Source of the DNA: Bacillota bacterium
GTDB taxonomy: Bacteria; Bacillota; Bacilli; Paenibacillales; Paenibacillaceae
DNA: 50,147 nucleotides
Reading direction: 5' to 3'
Assembly: GCA_023386495.1 (NCBI GenBank)
Contig: JAEWJS010000002.1
Coordinates: 1-50,147 of the forward strand
The notes beneath the pieces are model-generated. The model did not search any database, had not been told where the DNA came from, and was given only the letters and a program-made list of their open reading frames with translations. Below, in pieces: positions 41,109 to 49,712 of the stretch. Made by a program: the position numbers and the translations under genes. Each line of letters starts with the position of its first letter. Positions within the stretch are counted from its first letter, which is position 1.

Positions 41109-42056
41109 ATGAGATGGGCGGATTTCCATTGCGACGTTCTCAGCAAGCTGTTGACAGGCGAGGCCGAACATTTCGCCGGAGAGGGGGCGGTTAAGTTGGA
41201 TGTTACATACGAGCGGCTGCAGGCCGGCGGGGCCGATCTGCAAAACTTTGCGATCTATCTGCCGCAGCATATGCCCAAGAAGTTCGATCGGGTACTGCAA
41301 GCCGTAGACCTGTTCTACAGGCACATCCTAACGAAACCGGGAATCTCCTTCGTGAGAACGTCCGAGGATCTGATCGAAGCTAGCAAGCAGGGGAAGATGG
41401 CGGCCATGCTGTCGCTGGAAGGCACAGAAGGGCTGGAGGGCGACCTCACATCGCTGCGGATTCTCTATTATCTGGGCTTGCGATCGATCGGCATCACATG
41501 GAATCACGCGAACTGGGCCGGCGACGGCGTGCTGGAACCGAGGCAGGGCGGCCTTACGCAGCAAGGCCGGGAATTGATTAAGCTCTGTAACGAACTGGGC
41601 ATACTAATCGATGTATCCCACCTGGCTGAAAAAGGGTTCTGGGAGGCGGCTGACCTCAGCGTCAGACCGATCATCGCCTCGCATTCGAACGTGCGCGCCA
41701 TCCACGATCATCCGCGTAATTTGACGGATGAGCAAATTCGTGCGATCATTGCTCGGGACGGGTTGATCGGCATGACCTACGTGCCATGGTTCGTTAAGCG
41801 CGATGCGGTCGTCAAGCTGGAGGATCTGCTGCCCCATATTGAGCGGGTCTGCAGCCTAGGCGGCGAGCGTCATTTAATGCTGGGCTCAGATTTCGATGGC
41901 ATTGACACCCATATCGATCGGCTCGCTAATCCGACGGAGACGCCTATGCTGCTTGAACAGCTGGATCGGCGTTACGGCACACGGATCGCGAAGGGGATCG
42001 CAAGGGACAATCTATGGTCATTTCTGCTTCGACATCTGCCGACGCAAAGCGCATAG
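41109..42056 (+). CDS. Membrane dipeptidase-like protein (peptidase family M19)
   Basis: A renal-dipeptidase-type zinc enzyme of about 315 residues, a TIM-barrel amidohydrolase. Metal-site motifs are DFHCDVLSKL (HxD) near the N-terminus, LSLEGTEGLEGDL with the bridging Glu, DVSHLAEKGFWE, IASHSNVRAI and LGSDFDGID near the C-terminus. The product may hydrolyse dipeptides, including D-amino-acid ones from cell wall turnover. The start is ATG 41109 or TTG 41106; GGGGAG at 41090-41095 suits the TTG slightly better. The frame is open upstream, but the part before the ribosome site is not coding. Confidence 0.87.
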   Translation: MRWADFHCDVLSKLLTGEAEHFAGEGAVKLDVTYERLQAGGADLQNFAIYLPQHMPKKFDRVLQAVDLFYRHILTKPGISFVRTSEDLIEASKQGKMAAMLSLEGTEGLEGDLTSLRILYYLGLRSIGITWNHANWAGDGVLEPRQGGLTQQGRELIKLCNELGILIDVSHLAEKGFWEAADLSVRPIIASHSNVRAIHDHPRNLTDEQIRAIIARDGLIGMTYVPWFVKRDAVVKLEDLLPHIERVCSLGGERHLMLGSDFDGIDTHIDRLANPTETPMLLEQLDRRYGTRIAKGIARDNLWSFLLRHLPTQSA

Positions 42057-42452
42057 TCTCGATCATTCGAGTAACAAGCCTGGTTTCGCATGGTCCGTTC
42101 TCGTTTTGATATGAATTCGATCGAAAAGAACTATGTTTGAAATCCGATCAAATCCCTTGATATTTACGTCCCGGAGTCATAAAATTTATTTGACTAGTGA
42201 AAGAAATTATTTATCTGCAAGATTGTGTCGAATTATTGATGAAAATTCAAAATGATCGATTGTCAGCACCGAGAAGGTTGGATGATAGTAGCAATTGAGG
42301 AGCGGAGTGTAGACAGATCTACATGAGCACCGGAATTTGCGCTAGCGTTCAAGATTCGATGCCGAGTATGCTTCATGAATTTACTTCGTGATCACAAGCG
42401 ATATTTTGAATTACATCTAACGGCACGCACCAACTTTGAGGAGATGGACATT
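42057..42452 (+). promoter_or_regulatory. AT-rich 396-bp leader/promoter region before korA
   Basis: This gap has no convincing gene. It holds a likely promoter, TTGATA at 42157-42162 with TAAAAT at 42180-42185 (17-bp spacer), and a second TTGACT near 42190 without a clear -10. A TGTAGA/TCTACA hairpin lies near 42309-42324. The base composition is much richer in A+T than the neighbours. I do not recognise a riboswitch or T-box. Confidence 0.5.
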
Positions 42453-44186
42453 TTGATCAGTCAATTGTCTTGGAAGATCGGGGGACAACAAGGTGAGGGC
42501 GTAGAAAGTACGGACCGTATTTTCTCCACGGCACTCAACCGTCTCGGCTATTATCTGTACGGGTATCGCCATTTTTCTTCGCGCATCAAGGGCGGACATA
42601 CGAACAATAAGATTCGCATCAGTACGACGCCGAAGCGGGCGATCTCAGATGATCTGGACATCCTCGTCGCATTCGACCAAGAGAGTATCGATTTGAACGC
42701 GCATGAACTGCGCGCAGGCGGCGTCATCGTCGCGGATGCCAAGTTCGGTCCATCCGTACCGCAGGGCGTTAATGCGCGTCTTTTCGCTGTACCGATCACG
42801 GCGATCGCCGAGGAACTCGGCACGTCGCTCATGAAGAACATGGTTGCTTCCGGCGCATCCTGGGCATTGCTTGGTTTGCCTCTTGAAGTATTCAATAAAG
42901 CAGTAGAAGAAGAATTCGGCCGCAAGGGCCCTGCGATCGTCGAGAAGAACATCGAAGCCGTTAAGCGCGGCGCCGATTTCGTCCTTGAGCAAGCAGGCGG
43001 TCCGCTGGACGAATTCCGTCTCGGCGAACCGGACGGCAAAGAGAAAATTTTCATTATCGGCAACGAAGCGATCGGCCTCGGCGCCGTAGCCGGCGGCTGC
43101 CGCCTCATGTCGGCGTATCCGATTACGCCGGCATCGGAAATTATGGAATACCTGATCAAGAAGCTGCCGAAGTTCGGCGGCACGGTCGTACAGACAGAAG
43201 ACGAGATTGCGGCAGTCACGATGGCAATCGGCGCTAACTATGCAGGCGTGCGCACGATGACGGCATCCGCAGGACCCGGCCTGTCCCTCATGATGGAGGC
43301 AATCGGCCTTGCGGGCATGACGGAGCAGCCGCTCGTCATCGTCGATACCCAGCGCGGCGGACCTTCGACAGGCCTTCCGACGAAGCAGGAGCAATCCGAC
43401 TTGAACGCCATGGTATACGGCACGCACGGCGAGATTCCGAAGATCGTCATCGCGCCGGCCTCGATCGAGGACTGCTTCTACGACACGATCGAAGCGTTCA
43501 ACCTGTCCGAGGAGTACCAAGTTCCAGTCATCCTGATGACGGACTTGCAGCTGTCGCTCGGCAAGCAGTCCTGCGAAGTTTTCGATTACAGCTCCGTCGA
43601 GATCAAGCGCGGCAAGCTGGTATCGGAAGTGCCTGCGCTCGAGGACAACAAGCTGTTCAAACGCTACGAATTCACGGAAGACGGCGTATCGCCGCGGGTC
43701 ATCCCTGGCGTGAAGGGCGGCCTTCACCACGTGACAGGCGTCGAGCATGACGAGGAAGGTCGTCCTTCCGAGAACGCGCTCAATCGCTTGAAGATGATGG
43801 ATAAGCGTCTTGGCAAGCTCGACGGATTGTCGATCCGCGACGCGATTCGCGTAGACGCGCCGCATGCTGCGCCTGATCTGCTCATCATCGCGATGGGCTC
43901 GACGGGCGGCACGATCGACGAAGCGAGAGAACGTTTGACGGCCGACGGCATCACGACGAACCACATTACGGTTCGCCAGATCGCACCGTTCCCGATAGAG
44001 GAGCTCGCGCCATACGTGACGAACGCGAAGAAGGTTATCGTAATCGAGAACAACGCAACAGGCCAGCTGGCAGCGCAAGTGAAGCTGCACGTCGGCCAAG
44101 GCGAGAAAATCAAGAGCTTCCTGAAGTACGACGGCAATCCGTTCCTGCCATCTGAAGTGCATAAAGCTTGCAAGGAGATGAACTAA
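42453..44186 (+). CDS. korA: 2-oxoacid:ferredoxin oxidoreductase, fused gamma-alpha subunit
   Basis: With KorB this oxidises a 2-oxoacid, most likely 2-oxoglutarate, to an acyl-CoA and reduces ferredoxin. The 577-residue protein fuses an N-terminal gamma-type domain (about 1-190; SWKIGGQQGEGVEST, RHFSSRIKGGHTNNKIR) to an alpha-type domain. The latter shows SAYPITPASEIMEYL, TEDEIAAVTMAIGANYAG, TASAGPGLSLMMEAIGLAG and TQRGGPSTGLPTKQEQ. TTG 42453 is chosen because GAGGAG at 42438-42443 touches ATG 42444. It runs 3 bp before korB. The substrate is inferred from family resemblance. Confidence 0.92.
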   Translation: MISQLSWKIGGQQGEGVESTDRIFSTALNRLGYYLYGYRHFSSRIKGGHTNNKIRISTTPKRAISDDLDILVAFDQESIDLNAHELRAGGVIVADAKFGPSVPQGVNARLFAVPITAIAEELGTSLMKNMVASGASWALLGLPLEVFNKAVEEEFGRKGPAIVEKNIEAVKRGADFVLEQAGGPLDEFRLGEPDGKEKIFIIGNEAIGLGAVAGGCRLMSAYPITPASEIMEYLIKKLPKFGGTVVQTEDEIAAVTMAIGANYAGVRTMTASAGPGLSLMMEAIGLAGMTEQPLVIVDTQRGGPSTGLPTKQEQSDLNAMVYGTHGEIPKIVIAPASIEDCFYDTIEAFNLSEEYQVPVILMTDLQLSLGKQSCEVFDYSSVEIKRGKLVSEVPALEDNKLFKRYEFTEDGVSPRVIPGVKGGLHHVTGVEHDEEGRPSENALNRLKMMDKRLGKLDGLSIRDAIRVDAPHAAPDLLIIAMGSTGGTIDEARERLTADGITTNHITVRQIAPFPIEELAPYVTNAKKVIVIENNATGQLAAQVKLHVGQGEKIKSFLKYDGNPFLPSEVHKACKEMN

Positions 44187-44189
44187 GAC

Positions 44190-45056
44190 ATGGCGACATT
44201 CAAAGAGTTCCGCAACAACGTCAAGCCGAACTGGTGCCCGGGCTGCGGGGACTTCTCCGTGCAAGCAGCGATTCAGCGCGCGGCAGCGAACGTCGGCCTC
44301 GAGCCGGAGAGCCTCGCGGTCATCTCCGGGATCGGCTGCTCCGGTCGGATTTCCGGTTACATCAACGCATACGGCCTGCATGGCATTCACGGCCGCGCGC
44401 TTCCGATCGCGCAAGGCGTCAAGCTGGCTAACCGCGAGTTGACCGTCATCGCATCGGGCGGCGACGGCGACGGCTTCGCGATCGGCATGGGACACACGGT
44501 GCATGCGATCCGCCGTAACCTCGATATCACGTATATCGTCATGGACAACCAAATTTACGGCCTGACGAAGGGCCAGACATCGCCGCGAAGCGCAGAAGGC
44601 TTCAAGACGAAATCGACGCCGGAAGGCTCGATCGAGTCGACGCTGTCGCCGCTCGAAATCGCGCTGTCGGCCGGCGCTACGTTCATTGCCCAGTCGTTCT
44701 CGAGCGACCTGAAGCAATTGACGAGCCTCATCGAGCAGGGCCTGCAGCATAAGGGCTTCTCGCTGATCAACGTCTTCAGCCCATGCGTCACGTTCAACAA
44801 GGTGAATACGTATGACTGGTTCAAGGAGAACATCGTGAACCTGGAGCAATTCCCGGATTACGATCCGTCGAACCGCATGGCTGCCATGAACAAGATCATG
44901 GAGACGAACGGCATGCTTACGGGTCTTATCTATCAGAACAAAGAACGCAAATCGTACGGCGAGCTCATTCCGGGCTACGCATCCGAAGGACTGCACAAGC
45001 AGGACCTGACGATGGACGCCGGCCAGTTCGATAAGCTGGTCGCGGAGTTCCGTTAA
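44190..45056 (+). CDS. korB: 2-oxoacid:ferredoxin oxidoreductase subunit beta
   Basis: The 288-residue beta subunit binds thiamine diphosphate and an iron-sulfur cluster. The N-terminal PNWCPGCGDFSV and the further Cys in GIGCSGRISG are the cluster/ThDP region. GGDGDGFAIGMGHT and DNQIYGLTKGQTSPRS form the ThDP-Mg motif, and FSPCVTFN carries the C-terminal Cys. It starts 3 bp after korA with a ribosome site inside it and is closed by a strong terminator. Confidence 0.94.
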   Translation: MATFKEFRNNVKPNWCPGCGDFSVQAAIQRAAANVGLEPESLAVISGIGCSGRISGYINAYGLHGIHGRALPIAQGVKLANRELTVIASGGDGDGFAIGMGHTVHAIRRNLDITYIVMDNQIYGLTKGQTSPRSAEGFKTKSTPEGSIESTLSPLEIALSAGATFIAQSFSSDLKQLTSLIEQGLQHKGFSLINVFSPCVTFNKVNTYDWFKENIVNLEQFPDYDPSNRMAAMNKIMETNGMLTGLIYQNKERKSYGELIPGYASEGLHKQDLTMDAGQFDKLVAEFR

Positions 45057-45073
45057 TCGGTTCATGCCTGCAT

Positions 45074-45108
45074 GGAAGCATACGGCCTAACAGCCGTATG
45101 CTTCTTTA
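45074..45108 (+). terminator. Intrinsic terminator after korB
   Basis: GAAGCATACGGC at 45075-45086 is a perfect inverted repeat of GCCGTATGCTTC at 45093-45104, followed by TTTATT. Confidence 0.92.
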
Positions 45109-45210
45109 TTATCCGGCGGACCTCGACCTGTGATCGACATCACTTTTGCCCGTGAACGGATTAGGGTACAGTATAGTAGACAAGCACAATGATTGAGGAG
45201 GCTACCATCC

Positions 45211-45780
45211 ATGAAGCAAATACCAGTCGGCGTCTCTGCGCGCCATATCCACCTGTCCCAAGAGCATGTCGCGATTCTGTTCGGCGCAGGCAGCGAGTTG
45301 ACCGTCATGAAAGATCTGTCGCAGCCGGGACAGTTCGCGGCCAACGAGACGGTCGAGGTCATCGGTACGAAGGGGAGCTTTCCGAAGGTGCGCATTCTGG
45401 GACCTGCACGCAAATCGACCCAGCTCGAAATCTCCCGCACCGATGCCTTCGCGATCGGCGTGAACGCGCCTGTACGAGAGTCCGGCAATATCGCCGGTAC
45501 GCCCGGCATCACGATCAAGGGACCGGCAGGCGAGGTGACGATCGATGAAGGCGTCATCGTGGCGGCGCGGCACATTCATTTTCACACGGAGGATGCGGCC
45601 AAGTGGGGAATCGCCGATAAGCAGCTGCTGAAGGTTCGGCTGTCAGGCGAGCGGGGCATGGTGCTCGAGAACGTCGTGGCGCGCGTATCCGATCAATTCA
45701 AGCTGGACATGCATATCGATACGGATGAAGCGAACGCCGCAGGCGCCAAGACGGGCGACATCGCAGAAATTATCGATTAA
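45211..45780 (+). CDS. pduL: PduL-type phosphate acyltransferase
   Basis: A 189-residue phosphotransacylase of the PduL family, which converts acyl-CoA and phosphate to acyl phosphate using zinc. The two tandem beta-barrel repeats carry the ligand histidines, VSARHIHLSQEH near the N-terminus and AARHIHFHTEDA in the middle. ATG 45211 follows GAGGAGG at 45194-45200; the frame opens at 45193. No microcompartment shell genes are nearby, so it is probably a housekeeping enzyme. Its position next to korAB is suggestive. Confidence 0.9.
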   Translation: MKQIPVGVSARHIHLSQEHVAILFGAGSELTVMKDLSQPGQFAANETVEVIGTKGSFPKVRILGPARKSTQLEISRTDAFAIGVNAPVRESGNIAGTPGITIKGPAGEVTIDEGVIVAARHIHFHTEDAAKWGIADKQLLKVRLSGERGMVLENVVARVSDQFKLDMHIDTDEANAAGAKTGDIAEIID

Positions 45781-45827
45781 AGCCAGCAATTGCTCACGCC
45801 CTCGCGGTAGCGGCACCGGCCTATTCA

Positions 45828-45836
45828 TGCTATAAT
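45828..45836 (+). promoter_or_regulatory. Extended -10 promoter for miaB
   Basis: TGCTATAAT at 45828-45836 is a perfect extended -10; I see no clear -35. Confidence 0.55.
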
Positions 45837-45889
45837 TTACAGGATTCTAGTCGATTATTGACGTGTATGAGGCGGGTGGCGATCTAACC

Positions 45890-47443
45890 GTGAGCGAAAC
45901 CAAGGACTACAGCAAATATTTCGACTTCTCCGGCGCCAAGGTCATTTCCGACGACGAGCATGGCAAGCGGATTCGCATCGGCGGCCGCGACATCCACATC
46001 GTCTCCGAGCCGAACTATCGCCAAGAGAAGCAGCGCGGCAAGGAAGAGGTGCAGGTCGTCTACGACTCGGCCGTTCCGGAGGAACTGCGCACGCTAGGGC
46101 AGGGAAAGCGGTACTTAATCTATACATTCGGGTGTCAGATGAACGAGCATGATACCGAGGTCATGAAGGGCCTGTTCGAACAGATGGGCTATACGGCGGC
46201 GGAGCAGCGCAGTGAGGCGGACGTCATCCTGCTCAATACTTGCGCCATACGCGAGAACGCGGAGGACAAGGTATTCGGCGAGCTCGGCCATCTGAAGCAT
46301 CTGAAGCTGGAGAAGCCGGAGCTCATTCTCGGCGTTTGCGGCTGCATGTCGCAGGAGGAGTCTGTCGTTGGCCGCATTCTGCAGAAGCATGCGTTCGTCG
46401 ATATGATTTTTGGCACGCATAACATCCACCGGCTGCCGCAGCTGCTGCACGACGCGCTGCTCAGCAAGGAAATGGTCGTCGAGGTGTGGTCCAAGGAAGG
46501 CGACATCATCGAGAATCTCCCGAAGAAGCGGGAGGGCATGCGCGCATGGGTGAACATTATGTACGGCTGCGATAAGTTCTGCACGTACTGCATCGTGCCG
46601 TATACGCGCGGCAAGGAGCGCAGCAGAAGGCCGGAGGACGTCATCGCCGAGGTGCGTGACCTGGCGCGTCAGGGCTATAAGGAGATTACGCTGCTGGGCC
46701 AGAACGTCAACGCCTACGGCAAAGACTTCGAGGACCGGAACTATCGGTTCGGGGACCTGATGGCGGATATCCAGAAAATCGACATTCCGCGAATCCGGTT
46801 CACGACCTCGCATCCGCGCGACTTCGACGATCACCTGATCGAGGTGCTGGGCCGCGGCGGCAATCTGGTCGAGCATATTCACCTGCCCGTCCAATCGGGC
46901 AGCACGGAAGTGCTGAAGCGCATGAGCCGCAAGTATACGCGGGAGAGCTACTTGGACCTGGTCGGCCGAATCAAGCGCGCCATTCCGAACGCGGTGCTGA
47001 CCAGCGACATTATCGTCGGCTTCCCCGGCGAGACGGACGAGCAGTTCGAGGATACGCTGTCGCTCGTGCGCGAGGTCGGCTTCGACATGGCCTTCACGTT
47101 CATCTATTCGCCGCGAGCGGGCACGCCTGCCGCCGAGATGGAGGACAACGTGCCGATGTCCGTCAAGAAGGAGCGCCTCTATCGGCTTAACGAGCTGCTA
47201 GGCGAGATCAGCCGCCGGAATAACGAAGCGCTGAGCGGACAGGTTGTCGAGGTGCTGGTCGAGGGCGAGAGCAAGAACAACGCGGCGGTGTTGGCCGGCC
47301 GCACGCGGACGAACAAGCTGGTGCACTTCGAAGGGCCGAAGGAATGGATCGGGCAGTTCGTCATGGTGAAGGTTACGGAAGCGTTGACCTGGTATATCAA
47401 GGCGGAGCCGATCGGCCCAGTGAAGGTTGAAGCGGTCTCGTAA
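45890..47443 (+). CDS. miaB: tRNA-2-methylthio-N6-dimethylallyladenosine synthase MiaB
   Basis: MiaB methylthiolates i6A37 in tRNAs reading UNN codons. The 517-residue protein has an N-terminal extension (KDYSKYFDFSGAKV) also found in Firmicute MiaB. The UPF0004 domain follows with YTFGCQMNEHDTEVMKG, LNTCAIRENAEDKV and GVCGCMSQEE. The radical SAM site is YGCDKFCTYCIVPYTRG, and a C-terminal TRAM domain ends the protein. GTG 45890 is preferred over 45863 from the GGGTGG site and homology. It is followed by ricA. Confidence 0.95.
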   Translation: MSETKDYSKYFDFSGAKVISDDEHGKRIRIGGRDIHIVSEPNYRQEKQRGKEEVQVVYDSAVPEELRTLGQGKRYLIYTFGCQMNEHDTEVMKGLFEQMGYTAAEQRSEADVILLNTCAIRENAEDKVFGELGHLKHLKLEKPELILGVCGCMSQEESVVGRILQKHAFVDMIFGTHNIHRLPQLLHDALLSKEMVVEVWSKEGDIIENLPKKREGMRAWVNIMYGCDKFCTYCIVPYTRGKERSRRPEDVIAEVRDLARQGYKEITLLGQNVNAYGKDFEDRNYRFGDLMADIQKIDIPRIRFTTSHPRDFDDHLIEVLGRGGNLVEHIHLPVQSGSTEVLKRMSRKYTRESYLDLVGRIKRAIPNAVLTSDIIVGFPGETDEQFEDTLSLVREVGFDMAFTFIYSPRAGTPAAEMEDNVPMSVKKERLYRLNELLGEISRRNNEALSGQVVEVLVEGESKNNAAVLAGRTRTNKLVHFEGPKEWIGQFVMVKVTEALTWYIKAEPIGPVKVEAVS

Positions 47444-47519
47444 GCATACGGCATGAACAACAAACGAACACAACGACATAGCGATTCATAGATTGGTTGC
47501 AGAGGGAGAGAGATTAGCA

Positions 47520-47993
47520 ATGGCAGAGCATGCAGCGCACGACCACGATCATGACCATGATCACGCGTGCAGCGTACCGAAGTTCGACACGAAGGATATC
47601 ATCGTCCGCGAGGATATCATGGCCAAGGCCAAGGAGATCGCGGAGATGATCTTTACCTCCAGCGAGGTGCAGCATTACCGCAGAGCGGAGCTGCAGATTA
47701 AGAACAATGATCGGATCCAAGGCTTGATCAGCGCGATCAAGAAGAAGCAGAAGGAGATCGTCGCCTTCCAATCGTTCCAGAACCAGAAGATGGTCGACAA
47801 GATCGAGGGCGAAATCGCGACGCTGCAGGATGAGCTGGACGGCATTCCGATCGTGAACGAATTCCAGCAGAGCCAGAGCGACATCAACTATTTGCTGCAG
47901 TTGGTCGTCTCGATTATTCGGGATACGGTCGCGCAGAAGCTGGACGTGGAGACGGACGGCTCCGAAGAAGCGCCAGAGGAATGCAGCGACTAA
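47520..47993 (+). CDS. ricA: RicA (YmcA) of the RicAFT complex
   Basis: RicA (YmcA, 157 residues) is part of the RicA-RicF-RicT complex that affects mRNA maturation with RNase Y and promotes sporulation and biofilm formation in B. subtilis. The helical core shows EVQHYRRAELQIKNNDRIQGLIS and FQNQKMVDKIEGEI. The N-terminus has an unusual His/Asp run, DHDHDHDHAC, and the C-terminus ends EECSD; Cys near the ends fit the known Fe-S ligation of the complex. ATG 47520 follows AGAGGGAGAG. MiaB-ricA is the B. subtilis order. Confidence 0.9.
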   Translation: MAEHAAHDHDHDHDHACSVPKFDTKDIIVREDIMAKAKEIAEMIFTSSEVQHYRRAELQIKNNDRIQGLISAIKKKQKEIVAFQSFQNQKMVDKIEGEIATLQDELDGIPIVNEFQQSQSDINYLLQLVVSIIRDTVAQKLDVETDGSEEAPEECSD

Positions 47994-48006
47994 GGGTCGC
48001 ATAAGA

Positions 48007-48047
48007 GACGGCCTCGCCCGGCATGAAGCATGCCAGGCGAGGCCGTT
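48007..48047. terminator. Hairpin between convergent ricA and bioY
   Basis: ACGGCCTCGCC near 48008-48018 pairs with GGCGAGGCCGT ending at 48047, with a further CGGCAT/ATGCC pairing inside. T-tracts are weak on both strands, so it may act as a weak bidirectional stop. Confidence 0.6.
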
Positions 48048-48062
48048 GCGTCGTTATGGGGG

Positions 48063-48683
48063 CTAAATTCCGTTACCGTTATGAATCGTGATGCCGGAGC
48101 GCGTGTCCGCATTCTTCGCGCCTATGATCGGGACGTAGTTGTACAGCACGCCGACGATGACCGTTGCCAGAATGGCTTTGGCCGCGTCGCCTAGCAGGAA
48201 CGGGTAGCAACCTACGGCTAAAGACTTCGCGAGCGAGAAGTCATACACCGCGGCAAGCCATGGTACACCGATCAAGTAGCTGGCGAGAGAGCCGAACACC
48301 TCGAAGATCAGATAGAGCAGGATGTAGAAGAGCACCGGATTCTCTCTCCGAAGGTTAGTCGCGAATAGCTTGCCGGCGAAATAACCGACGAGCAGCGCGC
48401 AGAACGGGAATGCGACCAGGAAACCGCCGGTGCCGCCCATCAGGTACGAGAGTCCGCCTTGGCCTTGCAGCATGGGCAAGCCGGCAGCGGTCAGCACGAT
48501 GACGATCGCGATGCTGTAGAAGCCGAATCGGGCGCCTAGGAAAGCGCCGGCAAGCATGAGCGCCAAGTTCTGCATGGACACGGGCACCGGGGTGAACGGG
48601 AGCGGAATCTTAATCGCGCTCATGGCCACGAAGAGTGCCGCGAATAAGGCGGTATAGACGAGATGACGAACGTTCAAAGACAT
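48063..48683 (-). CDS. bioY: Biotin transporter BioY (S component)
   Basis: BioY (206 residues) is the biotin-binding membrane subunit of an ECF transporter. The sequence has six hydrophobic helices and the family features KIPLPFTPVPVSMQNLALMLAGAFLGAR cut at the first ~20, TAAGLPMLQGQGGLSYLMGGTGGF and KSLAVGCYPFLLGDAAKA. It is the only - strand gene here. GGAGCG precedes its start. It is divergent from an ECF ATPase gene, and the BirA-type operator lies in the shared upstream region. Confidence 0.95.
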   Translation of the reverse strand: MSLNVRHLVYTALFAALFVAMSAIKIPLPFTPVPVSMQNLALMLAGAFLGARFGFYSIAIVIVLTAAGLPMLQGQGGLSYLMGGTGGFLVAFPFCALLVGYFAGKLFATNLRRENPVLFYILLYLIFEVFGSLASYLIGVPWLAAVYDFSLAKSLAVGCYPFLLGDAAKAILATVIVGVLYNYVPIIGAKNADTRSGITIHNGNGI

Positions 48684-48713
48684 GATTGCATACGCTCCTT
48701 TTCTTTGTTAACC

Positions 48714-48747
48714 TATCATTATCATTCGGTTAACTAAAAAGGATTCT
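48714..48747. promoter_or_regulatory. BirA-type biotin operator between bioY and the ECF ATPase
   Basis: TTGTTAACC at 48715-48723, a 14-bp gap, then GGTTAACTA at 48738-48746 forms the inverted repeat GTTAACC-N14-GGTTAAC. This is like the BirA operator of Firmicute biotin genes. It lies about 30 bp upstream of bioY and 45 bp upstream of the divergent ATPase gene, so both could be repressed by biotin-bound BirA. Confidence 0.85.
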
Positions 48748-48791
48748 ATCATAAGCAAGCGCACGGCGTGAAGAGGGTTGGAGGAATTTTT

Positions 48792-49712
48792 TTGAAGGAG
48801 CAGTCGTTAGCAATATTCGATCTTGTTGCAGAGGTGCAGCAGGAGGACGGCCATAAGTCGATGCTGCTAGCGTTCCGGAGGCTCGTCCTCGAGCCGGGCG
48901 AATGGGTGCATGTGGCCGGCCCGAACGGCAGCGGCAAGAGCACGCTGGCCAAGCTGCTGACAGGCCACACGGGCATGATCGCGCGCGGGGAGGCGCTGCT
49001 GGCGGGCACGATGAACAGGGGGTTCGCGGGCAGCGAGCCGCTGCCGTTCGTCACGCAGGACCCGGAGGCGGCGATCATCGGCTCGACGCCGTGGGAGGAT
49101 CTGCTGCTGGGGCTGGAGCAGCAGGGGATGCCCGCGGGGGAGGCGCTCAGCAAGGCGGAGGACAGTCTGCGGGCCTGCGGACTCTGGGCGATGCGCGGCC
49201 AATCGATCGTCGAGCTGTCCGGCGGGCAGAAGCAGCTGCTGGCAGCTGCAAGCTGCCTGGCAAGCGGCGCGGAGCTGCTGCTCTTCGATGAGGCTGCCGC
49301 GATGCTGGACGCCGATTCTCGGAGGGTCATCTACGAAGGGGCTCGCATGCTGCATGCGCAGGGCAAGACGATCGTATGGGTGTCGCATCGGCTCGATGAG
49401 CTGCGAAGCGGGGATCGGATCGTGGCGCTGCAGGCCGGGAGGATCTTCTACGACGGTCCGGCCGAGGCATTCTTCCTGCCGACGTCCGAGGCCGATTCGG
49501 CCGCAGCAAGAGCGGCAGGTCGGGTGCAGGATGACGGGCAGGGAGAAGCGGGCGTGCTGAACGGCTTGAACGGGAGCAGTCCGTGCGAGCTGCTGGGCTG
49601 CGAGCCGCCGTACACGGTTGAGACAGCCATTGCGTTGCAGCGGCTGGGCTATCGTCTGCCCAAGCTGCCGTTCACGCCGGAGGAGCTGGCAGAGGCGGTG
49701 AGGGGGCTATGA
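48792..49712 (+). CDS. ECF transporter ATPase (EcfA-like)
   Basis: An ABC ATPase of the energy-coupling factor type, about 306 residues. Walker A is GPNGSGKST (about residue 43), the Q-loop region FVTQDPEAAIIG, the signature ELSGGQKQLLAAA and Walker B LLLFDEAAAMLD. VSHRLDEL carries the switch His. Walker B reads FDEAAAMLD where many family members have LDEPTAMLD, a mild variant that keeps the catalytic Asp-Glu. TTG 48792 follows GGAGG; GTG 48768 lies upstream of that site. It overlaps the next ATPase by 4 bp. Pairing with bioY suggests biotin uptake, but ECF modules are often shared. Confidence 0.88.
   Translation: MKEQSLAIFDLVAEVQQEDGHKSMLLAFRRLVLEPGEWVHVAGPNGSGKSTLAKLLTGHTGMIARGEALLAGTMNRGFAGSEPLPFVTQDPEAAIIGSTPWEDLLLGLEQQGMPAGEALSKAEDSLRACGLWAMRGQSIVELSGGQKQLLAAASCLASGAELLLFDEAAAMLDADSRRVIYEGARMLHAQGKTIVWVSHRLDELRSGDRIVALQAGRIFYDGPAEAFFLPTSEADSAAARAAGRVQDDGQGEAGVLNGLNGSSPCELLGCEPPYTVETAIALQRLGYRLPKLPFTPEELAEAVRGL

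Noticed and set aside
42375..42452. Upstream extension of KorA
   Set aside because: The extra residues have no family similarity and the GAGGAG site lies after them, immediately before TTG 42453.
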